Origin: Brevundimonas sp.
GTDB lineage: Bacteria; Pseudomonadota; Alphaproteobacteria; Caulobacterales; Caulobacteraceae
DNA: 64,000 bases
Reading direction: 5' to 3'
NCBI RefSeq assembly: GCF_003248455.1
Contig: NZ_QFNM01000007.1
Location: 1 to 64,000 of the forward strand
Part shown: positions 25,614 to 32,661 of the stretch, one piece after another
Layout: every line of letters starts with the position of its first letter
Position numbering within the stretch: position 1 is the first letter of the stretch
The notes under the pieces: generated by a model
Told to the model about the DNA's origin: nothing
Databases searched by the model: none
The model's input: the letters and a program-made list of their open reading frames with translations, nothing else
Translations under genes and position numbers: made by a program

Positions 25614-25658
25614 GGCCTCAAGAGCGATCTGCTCAAGCGTTTCGGAGAGCGTCGCCAT

Positions 25659-25922
25659 CTATGCCGCCTCCCCTTGGGCAGGGGTGTCGTTGGCGGCTCG
25701 GCGAGCGATGACCGTTTCAGGAGCGGCGGGCTCATACAGGCGCCGCAGCGTCTTGATCTCGGCGGGCGACTTGTCCGCTAGTGGGCCGACCTTGAGTCCA
25801 TCGTGTTCGTACAGCCAGAGAGCAAGTGGAAGGCTGACCGAGCGGATGCCGTTCACCACATGATAGGCCATGGACTTCGAGAGCCCGGCCTTGATCAAAG
25901 TCTGCGCGTGAGGATTAGCCAT
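25659..25922 (-). CDS. Cro-like small HTH regulator
   Basis: An 87-residue protein with a helix-turn-helix near residues 8-30 (LIKAGLSKSMAYHVVNGIRSV), the pattern of Cro/C1-like proteins, and a longer C-terminal tail. It is the first leftward gene, divergent from the repressor at 26016-26330 with about 90 bases containing palindromes between. This is the cro position in the phage switch. Role in lytic control is inferred from position and fold. Confidence 0.65.
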   Translation of the reverse strand: MANPHAQTLIKAGLSKSMAYHVVNGIRSVSLPLALWLYEHDGLKVGPLADKSPAEIKTLRRLYEPAAPETVIARRAANDTPAQGEAA

Positions 25923-25931
25923 GGCTCATGC

Positions 25932-25982
25932 CTACGCTCCGTAGACGATCAGCGCAAGTCAAAAGTCTACGCTGCGGCGGAC
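25932..25982. promoter_or_regulatory. Divergent operator region of the phage switch
   Basis: CTACGCTCCGTAG at 25932-25944 is a perfect 13-base palindrome with 5-base half-sites, and AAGTCTACGCTGCGG follows at 25963-25977 as an imperfect second site. A leftward TTGACT box lies at 25962-25957 (minus), and a -10 spaced 17 bases later would fall inside the first palindrome, so a bound repressor would block leftward transcription. A related site occurs at 28685-28701. Confidence 0.6.
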
Positions 25983-26003
25983 GACCTCAGATCGGAGCGG
26001 CTG

Positions 26004-26016
26004 CATAATGTAGACA
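26004..26016 (+). promoter_or_regulatory. Putative repressor promoter, leaderless start
   Basis: CATAAT at 26004-26009 matches the -10 pattern and lies 6 bases before the ATG at 26016, so transcription would begin at or near the start codon. No Shine-Dalgarno sequence lies at normal spacing. Lambda cI is leaderless from its maintenance promoter in the same way. No good -35 is present, which fits an activated promoter. Confidence 0.4.
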
Positions 26017-26330
26017 TGAGCGCGTCTTATCCCAACCATATCCGCGAGTGGCGCGAATTTCGTCACATGACCCAAGATGAGTTGGCCGATGCTGTCGGTT
26101 GTTCGAAGGCGTCAATCGGCCATTGGGAAAACGGCGTCCGAGAGGTCGCGCCGAAGTGGCTCTATCCAATCGCCAAAGTCCTCAATACGTCGCCCGGCTA
26201 TCTGCTGGACCACGATCCGAACAACCTGCCGACCGCCGTGCTCGACATTTGGGCTGACATTCCATCCGAAGATCAGCCGAAGGCGCTGGAGATGCTTCGC
26301 GTGTTCAAGCGCACAGGCACAGAGGGCTGA
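26016..26330 (+). CDS. CI-like phage repressor without peptidase domain
   Basis: A 104-residue protein. Residues 8-62 form a classic HTH_3/XRE domain (IREWREFRHMTQDELADAVG, then CSKASIGHWENG). The C-terminal part is short and helical (DQPKALEMLRVF) and there is no LexA/S24 peptidase domain, so induction by RecA-promoted self-cleavage, as in lambda, is unlikely; another anti-repressor or Cro would be needed. It lies divergent from the Cro-like gene across palindromic operators. An in-frame upstream extension lacks a domain and is ignored. Confidence 0.8.
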   Translation: MSASYPNHIREWREFRHMTQDELADAVGCSKASIGHWENGVREVAPKWLYPIAKVLNTSPGYLLDHDPNNLPTAVLDIWADIPSEDQPKALEMLRVFKRTGTEG

Positions 26331-26386
26331 CCGCTTGACTCTCACCCGCTGAGGTTGGGAGAAGCACAAGATTACGGGGAGGGGTG

Positions 26387-27121
26387 ATGGATCAGGATCG
26401 CAAGAGCGAAATTGAAGCGTTGCAGCGCAGGCTGGCTGAGCTTGAGGCCGCCGATGCAAATGGCGCCGACGCGAATCCGTCTCAAACCTTTCCTCCATCG
26501 CCTGTTCAACCTGCGAATAACAAAACTGCCTTGTTCGGCGTTTTCGCCATGATCGTTTTGTTGTTCGGTCTTGTGGCCTATTGCAATAGCCTGTCTCACG
26601 AGAGTGCGGCCCCCGCCACGTCGGGCTACACGCCCGCTGAAACGGCATATATGGAAAAGCGCGTCGCTGAGATTTCGGCGTCGGGTCCGGCATGGTCCTA
26701 CCGCGACGACACCGATCCCATGACGGATCGGAAGACCCGCTTCGCGTGTGTAACCTCGACCAACGAAGTTCGCCTCAATCGTCCCTATGATGACGTAAAG
26801 GCCGAACTCTGCATTCGACAATCCCCTCGCTATGGCCTTGATGCCTACGTTCAACTCCTCGGAGAGGGACAAATCATCTGTCGCTCTTACGACAACTGCA
26901 CGGTGAAGGTTCGGTTCGGCGATGGCGCTCAGCAGTCGTTCAGCGCGGCCGACGCTGCCGACGGCTCTAGCAACGTCACGTTCATCTCCAATGCCAGCAG
27001 ATTCGTGACCGGCGTGAAGACGGCGGACGTCACACGTATCCAGATGACCTTCTACGAGGCTGGCGACCAGGTGATAGAGTTCAACACTAAGGGGCTGGAG
27101 TGGCCCCGGCCCGCCAGCTGA
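26387..27121 (+). CDS. Membrane-anchored periplasmic protein, immunity-region accessory gene
   Basis: A 244-residue protein: a short cytoplasmic N-terminus with a coiled-coil-like part (IEALQRRLAELEA), one hydrophobic segment near residues 47-68 (FGVFAMIVLLFGLVAYCN), then about 175 residues, presumably periplasmic, containing four cysteines. Start at ATG 26387 with GGGGAGGGG upstream; a GTG three bases earlier is the alternative. It is the next gene after the repressor and is likely expressed in the lysogen. Its DNA is less GC-rich than the structural genes. No family was recognised; an exclusion or conversion role is inferred. Confidence 0.65.
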   Translation: MDQDRKSEIEALQRRLAELEAADANGADANPSQTFPPSPVQPANNKTALFGVFAMIVLLFGLVAYCNSLSHESAAPATSGYTPAETAYMEKRVAEISASGPAWSYRDDTDPMTDRKTRFACVTSTNEVRLNRPYDDVKAELCIRQSPRYGLDAYVQLLGEGQIICRSYDNCTVKVRFGDGAQQSFSAADAADGSSNVTFISNASRFVTGVKTADVTRIQMTFYEAGDQVIEFNTKGLEWPRPAS

Positions 27122-27151
27122 CACCCGTCTTTAGTTCTGGGAGGGGACTTT

Positions 27152-27535
27152 ATGGATGCAATCGACGAAGTCCGTCTAAAAATAGCGACCCTCGAAGCGC
27201 AACTGTCCATCTTGAACGTCGAGCGGTCGCCCGGCGACATGCGTGCTTTGGAACAGCGGGTCAGCAAGATCGAAGCCGTGTTGCCATCGATCGAAAACAA
27301 GTCGCTTGAGGGGCAAGCCATTGCGGTAATGGCAAGCGGCCAAGCTGCTATGTTACAAGACTCCCTGCTCCGACTTACCAATCAAGTCGCAATCGTCGCC
27401 GCGACATTGGGTTCTGCTATTCATGCGCTTAAACGAGGCGACACGTCTGCATCTGACAAAGCCCTCAGTGACGCGCTGGCCAGTCAAGAGCGGCTCGGAT
27501 CGATGCTGAACGAAGTGTCGGGGCGGTCGCGATGA
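27152..27535 (+). CDS. Coiled-coil protein of the immunity cassette
   Basis: A 127-residue helical protein: a coiled coil near residues 1-50 (DEVRLKIATLEAQLSIL, then VSKIEAVLPSI), and alanine-rich helices with LTNQVAIVAATLGSAIHAL. It starts 30 bases after the membrane protein and overlaps the next gene by four bases. Function unknown; it probably interacts with the two membrane proteins of the cassette (inference). Confidence 0.6.
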   Translation: MDAIDEVRLKIATLEAQLSILNVERSPGDMRALEQRVSKIEAVLPSIENKSLEGQAIAVMASGQAAMLQDSLLRLTNQVAIVAATLGSAIHALKRGDTSASDKALSDALASQERLGSMLNEVSGRSR

Positions 27536-27861
27536 CGGTTCATAGCTTCGAAGAGGCACGGCGCCAGCGAGAAGAGGCGGTGTTCGACGCGCCCGCGCCC
27601 TTGAAGAAAGGCGATGGCGGTGGCACATCTAAGAGCATGCCGGATTTGACATCCAGAATGCAGCGGATCGAGGTGGCCTGGGTGTCCGGTATGGCCTTCG
27701 TATTGGTCGCTTTCGCGTCAGGCTTCCTCTTCATCGCGGCAAAGATGGACTCGTCCTTCGCTCGGATGGACGACAAGCTAGACGCGCTCGGCAGTCAGGT
27801 ATCCGAGGTGCGGTCGGATGTGGCGGTCTTAAAGGAGCGCACCGGTCCCAACAGGCCATAG
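27532..27861 (+). CDS. Membrane protein with C-terminal coiled coil
   Basis: A 109-residue protein: basic N-terminus (SFEEARRQREEAV), one membrane segment near residues 50-70 (GMAFVLVAFASGFLFIAA), and a coiled-coil tail (DKLDALGSQVSEVRSDVAVL) similar in character to the N-terminal coiled coil of DUF1640/holin-like proteins. ATGA overlap with the preceding gene. It could be a holin-like or exclusion protein; with no endolysin beside it the holin reading is weak. Confidence 0.6.
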   Translation: MTVHSFEEARRQREEAVFDAPAPLKKGDGGGTSKSMPDLTSRMQRIEVAWVSGMAFVLVAFASGFLFIAAKMDSSFARMDDKLDALGSQVSEVRSDVAVLKERTGPNRP

Positions 27862-27868
27862 GAATAGA

Positions 27869-27896
27869 AACGGCGGCCCCTTATGGAGCCGCCGTT
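27869..27896 (+). terminator. Hairpin after the immunity cassette
   Basis: AACGGCGGC at 27869-27877 pairs perfectly with GCCGCCGTT at 27888-27896, with a 10-base loop, seven bases after the stop of the preceding gene. No T-run follows, so it is either a weak terminator or a stabilising 3' stem. The remaining bases up to 27988 show nothing recognisable. Confidence 0.45.
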
Positions 27897-27988
27897 GGTC
27901 GTTCTGGATGGTGGCCCGATTAACCGGCGGTAGCCGTTGACGCGACCTGCTGCGGTGCGGTGCACTGCTTCTGAACTGCAATCGTCTT

Positions 27989-28234
27989 CTAATACGGAGA
28001 CGCGAAGCTGCTGGCGCTGCTCATGGACGAGGATAAATGCTGCGCTTGGTTGTCCTGCATCCCGACAAATCCAATAGCTGCGAACACGCAGGCAAAAAGG
28101 GTTAATGCCCCCAGCACGATAAGGCCCTTACGGGATGATCGATTGGATGCCAGGCCGATTTGTAAAATCTCGACCCCCTTCAGCACCAGATAGAACGCCA
28201 TCATGTAGGTCATGATCTGAAGCATTCCGGCCAT
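27989..28234 (-). CDS. Small membrane protein, two membrane segments
   Basis: An 81-residue protein with hydrophobic segments at about residues 5-28 (MMAFYLVLKGVEILQIGLA) and 38-60 (LIVLGALTLFACVFAAIGFV), and a short polar tail. GGGAGGG lies 7-13 bases before the ATG at 28234. It is opposite in direction to the immunity cassette. No family was recognised. Confidence 0.6.
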   Translation of the reverse strand: MAGMLQIMTYMMAFYLVLKGVEILQIGLASNRSSRKGLIVLGALTLFACVFAAIGFVGMQDNQAQHLSSSMSSASSFASPY

Positions 28235-28302
28235 ATTGATTTCCCTCCCAAGCGGCCCCCGCCGCCATCAACGGTTTTGTTACTGACAGCTAAGCCGCGA
28301 GT

Positions 28303-28548
28303 CTAGGCCGCCAGGTCTTCGGCCGACGGCGCGTCGCCCATGATCTCGATCACCCTCGGCTCCTCCCACAGGTCCACGTCGGGGTGGCCCTCCATGCTGA
28401 ATACCGCAACGCCGTCCGCGCCGGTCAGCAGGATTTCCCCGCCCTGTCGGGCGCGCTCCTCATTCAAAAACTGGCGCACCTCGCCGCCGATCAGACGCCC
28501 ATCTCGGCGCCAGAAGGCTTGCGCGCAGTAGATCGTCTTTCTGGCCAT
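28303..28548 (-). CDS. Small hypothetical phage protein
   Basis: An 81-residue acidic protein (MARKTIYCAQAFWRRDGRL..., ending PSAEDLAA) with a good SD (GGAGAGAGGAG) before ATG 28548. A much longer upstream frame overlaps the divergent regulator and is not used. It stands alone on the minus strand between the membrane gene and the rightward promoter region. Function unknown; its short alternating strands suggest a small compact fold. Confidence 0.55.
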   Translation of the reverse strand: MARKTIYCAQAFWRRDGRLIGGEVRQFLNEERARQGGEILLTGADGVAVFSMEGHPDVDLWEEPRVIEIMGDAPSAEDLAA

Positions 28549-28675
28549 CTGCCTGCTCCTCTCTCCCGTTAACGAATCACTGGTTGCGGAGCGAAGTCGA
28601 GTCTCGACCGATACCCATGCGACCGTTCCTGACGTGACCGCCGAAAAGAAAGTCCACGAAGAGTAGACTTTTCGT

Positions 28676-28704
28676 TTGACGTTGAAGTCTACGCAGCGTA
28701 GCGT
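28676..28704 (+). promoter_or_regulatory. Rightward early promoter with repressor-like operator
   Basis: TTGACG at 28676-28681 and TAGCGT at 28699-28704 are spaced 17 bases apart. Between them AAGTCTACGCAGCGTAG (28685-28701) contains the palindrome CTACGCAGCGTAG at 28689-28701. The half-sites match the operator at 25932-25944, so one repressor may control both promoters. Half-site GTAGAC also occurs at 28663. The downstream gene begins at 28729 with an AGGAGG-like SD. Confidence 0.6.
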
Positions 28705-28728
28705 CTCTCCACACCCAAGGAGGGACTG

Positions 28729-29052
28729 ATGCAGACCCAATCCACCAACACCGAAAGCTTGAACAAGCGCCAAATCGCCAAAGCTGCGACGCGCGCCAAG
28801 TTGATCGCCGCAGCCCGCAAGCTGTGGGCTGAGCCTGGCACTTACGAAGTCGTCGGCATCCGTGAGATCGCCACCGAAATGGGTATGAGCCCAGGCGCCG
28901 TGTTCGCTAATGTCGTCAGCAAGGCAGACCTGTGGCGGCTCGCCATGGGTTACGAGCCCCCTGTGGATGGACCCGCTGTTCGCAAGGTGTTGCGGGCCGC
29001 TGCTGGACGCGCCGCTGTCGAGGCGTTCAGGGCTCGGCGGGAGGCGGCGTGA
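28729..29052 (+). CDS. TetR-like DNA-binding domain protein (truncated type)
   Basis: A 107-residue protein with a TetR-type N-terminal HTH: IAKAATRAKLIAAARKLWAE, then GIREIATEMGMSPGAVFANV and KADLWRLAMG. The ligand-binding half of normal TetR proteins (about 190-210 residues) is absent; only about 40 residues follow the HTH. It is the first gene of the rightward operon, under an operator-like promoter, and could regulate phage genes or control host ones. SD is AAGGAGGGA. Confidence 0.7.
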   Translation: MQTQSTNTESLNKRQIAKAATRAKLIAAARKLWAEPGTYEVVGIREIATEMGMSPGAVFANVVSKADLWRLAMGYEPPVDGPAVRKVLRAAAGRAAVEAFRARREAA

Positions 29053-29279
29053 TGGGCGCCGTTGTCGCATTCCGCCGCCCGGCCCACGCCGAGAGCCTGA
29101 TCAAATACACCGCGCGCCTCGATTGGCTGGACCGTCATGGCGAGCAGCACGTCGAACGCTTCGCCGCCTGGACTGCCCGTGAGGCGACCCGCGCCGCGTG
29201 GCGCCGGGCGCGGTCGCTGCGGCTGTCGGGCGAGGCCACCACGTTCCGCACCCAGCATTTCGAACAGGCCTATGTCTGA
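29052..29279 (+). CDS. Small hypothetical phage protein
   Basis: A 75-residue basic protein with many Arg and Ala (LDWLDRHGEQHVERFAAW, AAWRRARSLRL). Its start shares one base with the upstream stop (TGATG) and its stop one base with the next gene. Function unknown. Confidence 0.6.
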   Translation: MGAVVAFRRPAHAESLIKYTARLDWLDRHGEQHVERFAAWTAREATRAAWRRARSLRLSGEATTFRTQHFEQAYV

Positions 29280-29830
29280 TGGTCGAGTTCGTCATCACCA
29301 CCGCCATCACGCCAAAGAGGGACGTCGACCTTTTCGGCGTGACCACCGTTATGGTGCAGGCGAAGCGCGATCCCGCAAGCTCGGGCGTCCCGGTCCTCTA
29401 CGTGTCTCCCTATGTCAGCGATCCGATGGTCTTTGCGCAGCGATGCGCCGACGCGCTCGCCTGGCTGGACGGAGAGACGACAGTTTCACCACCGGCAAGG
29501 GCCGGGGCCGCGCCGAACAAGCCGGCCCCGGAAGCCGCGGCGCCCGTGGCGTCGCCGTCCGCCGCATACGCCATGCCCGAGTTTGTGGAGGATGTGGACT
29601 ACAGCGAGCGTCTTCCGCTCTCCGATCCGATGAGCCTGGACGATTGGAAAGCCTGGGCCGCCGCCATGTCGCGTCGGGTGGAGCTTGCGCAGGACAGCTT
29701 GCAGCTGGCGGCGCTCAGCGCCGCCAACGACTACGGCATGAAGTTCTGCCCGCCCCAGTTGATGGCGACCGTGCGCAAGGCGCTGAACGACGCCTACGCT
29801 GTCACCTACAATCAGGCGGCGGCGGCATGA
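29279..29830 (+). CDS. Hypothetical phage protein
   Basis: A 183-residue protein: a beta-rich N-terminal 65 residues, an Ala/Pro-rich linker near residues 75-100 and a helical C-terminal half containing ELAQDSLQLAALSAANDYG. The start at 29279 makes a TGATG joint with the previous gene. No conserved domain was recognised. It belongs to the coupled rightward operon. Confidence 0.6.
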   Translation: MVEFVITTAITPKRDVDLFGVTTVMVQAKRDPASSGVPVLYVSPYVSDPMVFAQRCADALAWLDGETTVSPPARAGAAPNKPAPEAAAPVASPSAAYAMPEFVEDVDYSERLPLSDPMSLDDWKAWAAAMSRRVELAQDSLQLAALSAANDYGMKFCPPQLMATVRKALNDAYAVTYNQAAAA

Positions 29831-30147
29831 GCGGTTTTGAGTTCACCCCCGTTGAAGCGGCCTTGCTGTGCGCAATGAAGGGCGACGCTCGGTTGATCCG
29901 CGCAGCCTTCGCCGGCCAACCCTTCCGTATTGAAGATGAGGGCGTTGGCTCCGAGGTTGCGCGTTGGCCAGAGGTTGTCGTCCTCGGCCTGATCAAGCGT
30001 GGCTTGATGCGCGCCACCCAGCAGACCGAAGCCTGGGTTCAGCGCGGGACGCCGCCAAGGCCGTTCACCGTCGCACTGACGCCCGAGGGCCAAATCGCCC
30101 GCAAGCGCATCCTCGAAGGCCGCGCCGATCTTAATGAGGCGGCCTGA
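29827..30147 (+). CDS. Hypothetical phage protein, wHTH-like
   Basis: A 106-residue protein. Its pattern (TPVEAALLCAMKGDARLI, PEVVVLGLIKRGLMRATQQ, LTPEGQIARKRIL) resembles a winged helix with the ending seen in small phage or plasmid DNA-binding proteins. It overlaps the previous stop by ATGA. Function unknown. Confidence 0.6.
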   Translation: MSGFEFTPVEAALLCAMKGDARLIRAAFAGQPFRIEDEGVGSEVARWPEVVVLGLIKRGLMRATQQTEAWVQRGTPPRPFTVALTPEGQIARKRILEGRADLNEAA

Positions 30148-30149
30148 CC

Positions 30150-30584
30150 ATGCTTTCTCGCCAAGACCGCGAAACCCTTCAGGCCGCCCAGCGCATCAAG
30201 CGCGCCATTGCCCGCGACCGAAAGCGGGACGTCACCACCGCACGAAAGCCGGGCGGCAAGGCCAGCCGGGGCAGGGAGCGCGACACCGGCTATCTGGCCT
30301 TCCTTCGCCGCCAGCCTTGCGCCTGCGGGTGCGGTGCGCCGGCGCCCAGCGATGCGGCTCACATCCGCATGGCCAGCCCGGAGCGCGGCAAGCTGCCGAC
30401 CGGAATGCAGGTGAAGCCGTCAGATCGGTTCGCCGTGCCGCTGAACCGCGTCTGCCATGAGCGCCAGCACTCCGGTTCAGAGGCCCGGTTCTGGTCCGCC
30501 CTGAACCTCGATCCATTCGTCATCGCTGACCGCCTCTACGCCGAATACCAGGGCGCCCCATCCCCCAGCAGGATAGACCAATGA
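30150..30584 (+). CDS. DUF968-like / HNH-type phage recombination nuclease
   Basis: A 144-residue basic protein with a C-terminal nuclease-like region: CACGCG at about residues 57-62, DAAHIRMASPERG with a metal-type His, then GMQVKPSDRFAVPL and CHERQH. This order of Cys/His residues resembles DUF968 and related HNH or Orf-like proteins of lambdoid phages. Likely role is DNA processing during recombination or packaging; the exact family needs a profile search. Confidence 0.6.
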   Translation: MLSRQDRETLQAAQRIKRAIARDRKRDVTTARKPGGKASRGRERDTGYLAFLRRQPCACGCGAPAPSDAAHIRMASPERGKLPTGMQVKPSDRFAVPLNRVCHERQHSGSEARFWSALNLDPFVIADRLYAEYQGAPSPSRIDQ

Positions 30585-31165
30585 CAAAGACCGCCACGAT
30601 TCCGTTCGAGGTCCGCAACCGCTGGACGGGTGAGGTTCAGTTCACCGCGCAGATTACCTGCGCGCCCGATGCGACGCCGGCCGTTAAGCTGGGCCTGGCG
30701 GTGAAGTGGGGCGTTAAGGAAAAGGCCAACCTCGCCGGGGCCAACCTCGCCGGGGCCAACCTCGCCGGGGCCGACCTCGACGGGGCCAACCTCGCCGGGG
30801 CCAACCTCGCCGGGGCCGACCTCGACGGGGCCAACCTCGCCGGGGCCTACCTCGACGGGGCCAACCTCGCCGGGGCCTACCTCGTGGCCCTTGGCGACAT
30901 GCGCTTCGTCAAGACGCTCCAGCTTGAGCGCTGGATGATCGGCTACACGGCGGACACGATGCAGATCGGCTGTCAGCGCCACCCGATCACCGACTGGTGG
31001 GCGTTCGATGACAGCCGGATCGCCCGGATGGACCCTGCTGCCCTGGAGTGGTGGGGTCGCTGGAAGCCTGTGCTTCAGCAGATCATCGCCATGAACCCGG
31101 CAGAGCCGACCGGCTATGTCGCGGCGGCTGAACCGCTCGCCTCCAACAGGGAGGCCGCACAGTGA
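30581..31165 (+). CDS. Pentapeptide-repeat protein
   Basis: A 194-residue protein. Residues about 49-98 are ten pentapeptides of the form A(N/D/Y)L(A/D)G, then AYL; this forms a right-handed beta-helix whose shape can mimic DNA, as in Qnr and MfpA, which protect gyrase. The N-terminus is compact (IPFEVRNRWTGEVQF) and the C-terminal 90 residues are not repeats and contain Trp-rich helices. It is too short a helix for a classical Qnr, and the partner is unknown. ATGA overlap with the previous gene. Confidence 0.75.
   Translation: MTKTATIPFEVRNRWTGEVQFTAQITCAPDATPAVKLGLAVKWGVKEKANLAGANLAGANLAGADLDGANLAGANLAGADLDGANLAGAYLDGANLAGAYLVALGDMRFVKTLQLERWMIGYTADTMQIGCQRHPITDWWAFDDSRIARMDPAALEWWGRWKPVLQQIIAMNPAEPTGYVAAAEPLASNREAAQ
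30725..30874 (+). repeat. Tandem 15-bp repeats in the pentapeptide gene
   Basis: Ten copies of a 15-base unit, GCC-AAC-CTC-GCC-GGG or a variant with GAC or TAC in the second codon and GAC in the fourth, run without interruption, followed by a partial copy to 30883. Many copies are identical at the DNA level, so the array has spread by recent slippage or unequal exchange. Confidence 0.9.
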
Positions 31166-31398
31166 GCGCCCTTTCATACGAAGACGCCTTTGAGGTTGCG
31201 TCATTGCTGCGATCTCGGGCGGATGACCTGGAGACGCGCGCCGTCGAGTTCGACAAATGGCAGGGCGAGAAGTCTGGCTACACCGCCGCATCGCAAGCTT
31301 GGGCGAAAGATGTGCAGCAGAAGTGGCGGAATAGCGCCGTCGCTTACCGAGCGTTTGCGCGCGATCTGCTGACCCGCGCCTCCAACAGGGAGGGCTAG
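31162..31398 (+). CDS. Small helical hypothetical protein
   Basis: A 78-residue helical protein (EVASLLRSRADDLETRAVEFD), starting with GTG in a GTGA overlap with the stop of the pentapeptide gene. No domain recognised. Position directly before the methyltransferase gene (3-base gap) suggests co-expression. Confidence 0.55.
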   Translation: MSALSYEDAFEVASLLRSRADDLETRAVEFDKWQGEKSGYTAASQAWAKDVQQKWRNSAVAYRAFARDLLTRASNREG

Positions 31399-31401
31399 AG
31401 G

Positions 31402-32661
31402 ATGGGCGTGACGGTTCACCATGGCGATAGCCGCGAGGTGCTGAAGGGTTTTGCGGATGCGTCGATCGACAGCGTCGTCTGCGATCCTCCGTATGCTCTG
31501 GTCAGCATCGGCAAGAGGTTCGGTGCTGAGAACGCGGCGGCTGCGAAGTCGGGGAAGACCGGCGCCTATGCCCGCGCGTCGGCAGGCTTCATGGGGCAAC
31601 GCTGGGACACCGGCGAGACGGCCTTCGACCCTGAGTTCTGGGGCGGCGTCCGCCGTGTGATGAAGCCGGGCGCGCATCTGCTGGCGTTCGGCGGCACACG
31701 GACCTTCGGAGAACTCCAGGTCGCCATCGCGGCGGCCGGGTTCGAAATCCGCGACACCATCCTCGACTTAGTCGACCCCGATGGCGCGGTTCAGGCCTTC
31801 CTCAACAGCCTGAACGAGGAACAGATTCGGGCCTTCGTCAAATGCTACGACAACGCGACTTGGGGCGCGCTGCTCGCCTGGATTTTCGGCTCGGGATTCC
31901 CGAAATCCCACAACCAGAAGGGCGAGTGGGAAGGCTACGGCTCCGCGCTCAAGCCGGCCTTCGAACCTATCGTAGTCGCCCGCGTCCCGATGATCGGGAC
32001 CATAGCGGCGAACCTGGCGGCGCACCGGACGGGCGCGCTGAATATCGACGGGTGCCGGATTGAGGCCAACGACGACCGATCAGGCGGCTTTGGGGCGGGC
32101 AACCGCCCATGGCAGACGGGCGCAAGGGGCGAGACGAACAAGGTTGAGGCCGGATCGTTAGGCCGCTGGCCCGCCAACGTCATTCACGACGGCTCACAAG
32201 AGGTGGTCTTTGCATTCCCTGATACCGCCAGTGGAACCGGAAAGAACTTCAAACGTGCATCTGCGGGCTATGAAGGACCCGCGCTGGGAAAAGACAGCCG
32301 AAAGCCAGGCGCCGCATGTGTTGTGCATGGCGACGCCGGTTCGGCCGCCCGTTTCTTCTACAGCTCCAAGGCCGACGCCGCCGACCGCTGCGGCTCTAAG
32401 CACCCGACCGTCAAACCCATCGACCTGATGGCCTACCTTTGCCGGCTGGTGACGCCTCCCGGGGGCGTGGTGCTGGACCCCTTCGCAGGTTCGGGATCGA
32501 CCGGCATGGCCTGCCTGCGCGAGGGCTTCGACTGCATCCTGATCGAGCGCGAAGCCCAATACGTCGAGGACATTAACCGGCGCTTGAAGCACGTCGAAGG
32601 CGCGGATACTCCGCTCTTCTCGACCGATGCCGCGCCTCAACTCTTCGGAGACGCCGCCTGA
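31402..32661 (+). CDS. Beta-class DNA methyltransferase (DPPY)
   Basis: A 419-residue enzyme. Motif IV is DPPY at residues 28-31, and motif I, LDPFAGSGSTG, lies at 358-368; the order IV-target region-I is that of beta-class N6-adenine or N4-cytosine methyltransferases. The long segment between them is likely the target-recognition part. It has no linked restriction endonuclease, so it is probably an orphan phage enzyme that protects its DNA or alters host gene control. It lacks the extra C-terminal domain of CcrM, so it should not be called CcrM. Coupled to both neighbours. Confidence 0.85.
   Translation: MGVTVHHGDSREVLKGFADASIDSVVCDPPYALVSIGKRFGAENAAAAKSGKTGAYARASAGFMGQRWDTGETAFDPEFWGGVRRVMKPGAHLLAFGGTRTFGELQVAIAAAGFEIRDTILDLVDPDGAVQAFLNSLNEEQIRAFVKCYDNATWGALLAWIFGSGFPKSHNQKGEWEGYGSALKPAFEPIVVARVPMIGTIAANLAAHRTGALNIDGCRIEANDDRSGGFGAGNRPWQTGARGETNKVEAGSLGRWPANVIHDGSQEVVFAFPDTASGTGKNFKRASAGYEGPALGKDSRKPGAACVVHGDAGSAARFFYSSKADAADRCGSKHPTVKPIDLMAYLCRLVTPPGGVVLDPFAGSGSTGMACLREGFDCILIEREAQYVEDINRRLKHVEGADTPLFSTDAAPQLFGDAA

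Noticed and set aside
25272..25658. 128-codon minus frame as a confident gene
   Set aside because: Joints fit the operon, but no domain is seen, the C-terminus is low-complexity and a convincing zinc-ribbon gene is on the other strand; kept only as a finding.
27532..27861. Holin
   Set aside because: One membrane segment and coiled coil are compatible, but no endolysin is beside it and it lies in the immunity region.
30725..30874. CRISPR array
   Set aside because: The repeats are in frame pentapeptide codons with no spacers.
31402..32661. Naming the methyltransferase CcrM
   Set aside because: It shares the DPPY beta-class order but not the target region or the C-terminal domain of CcrM.
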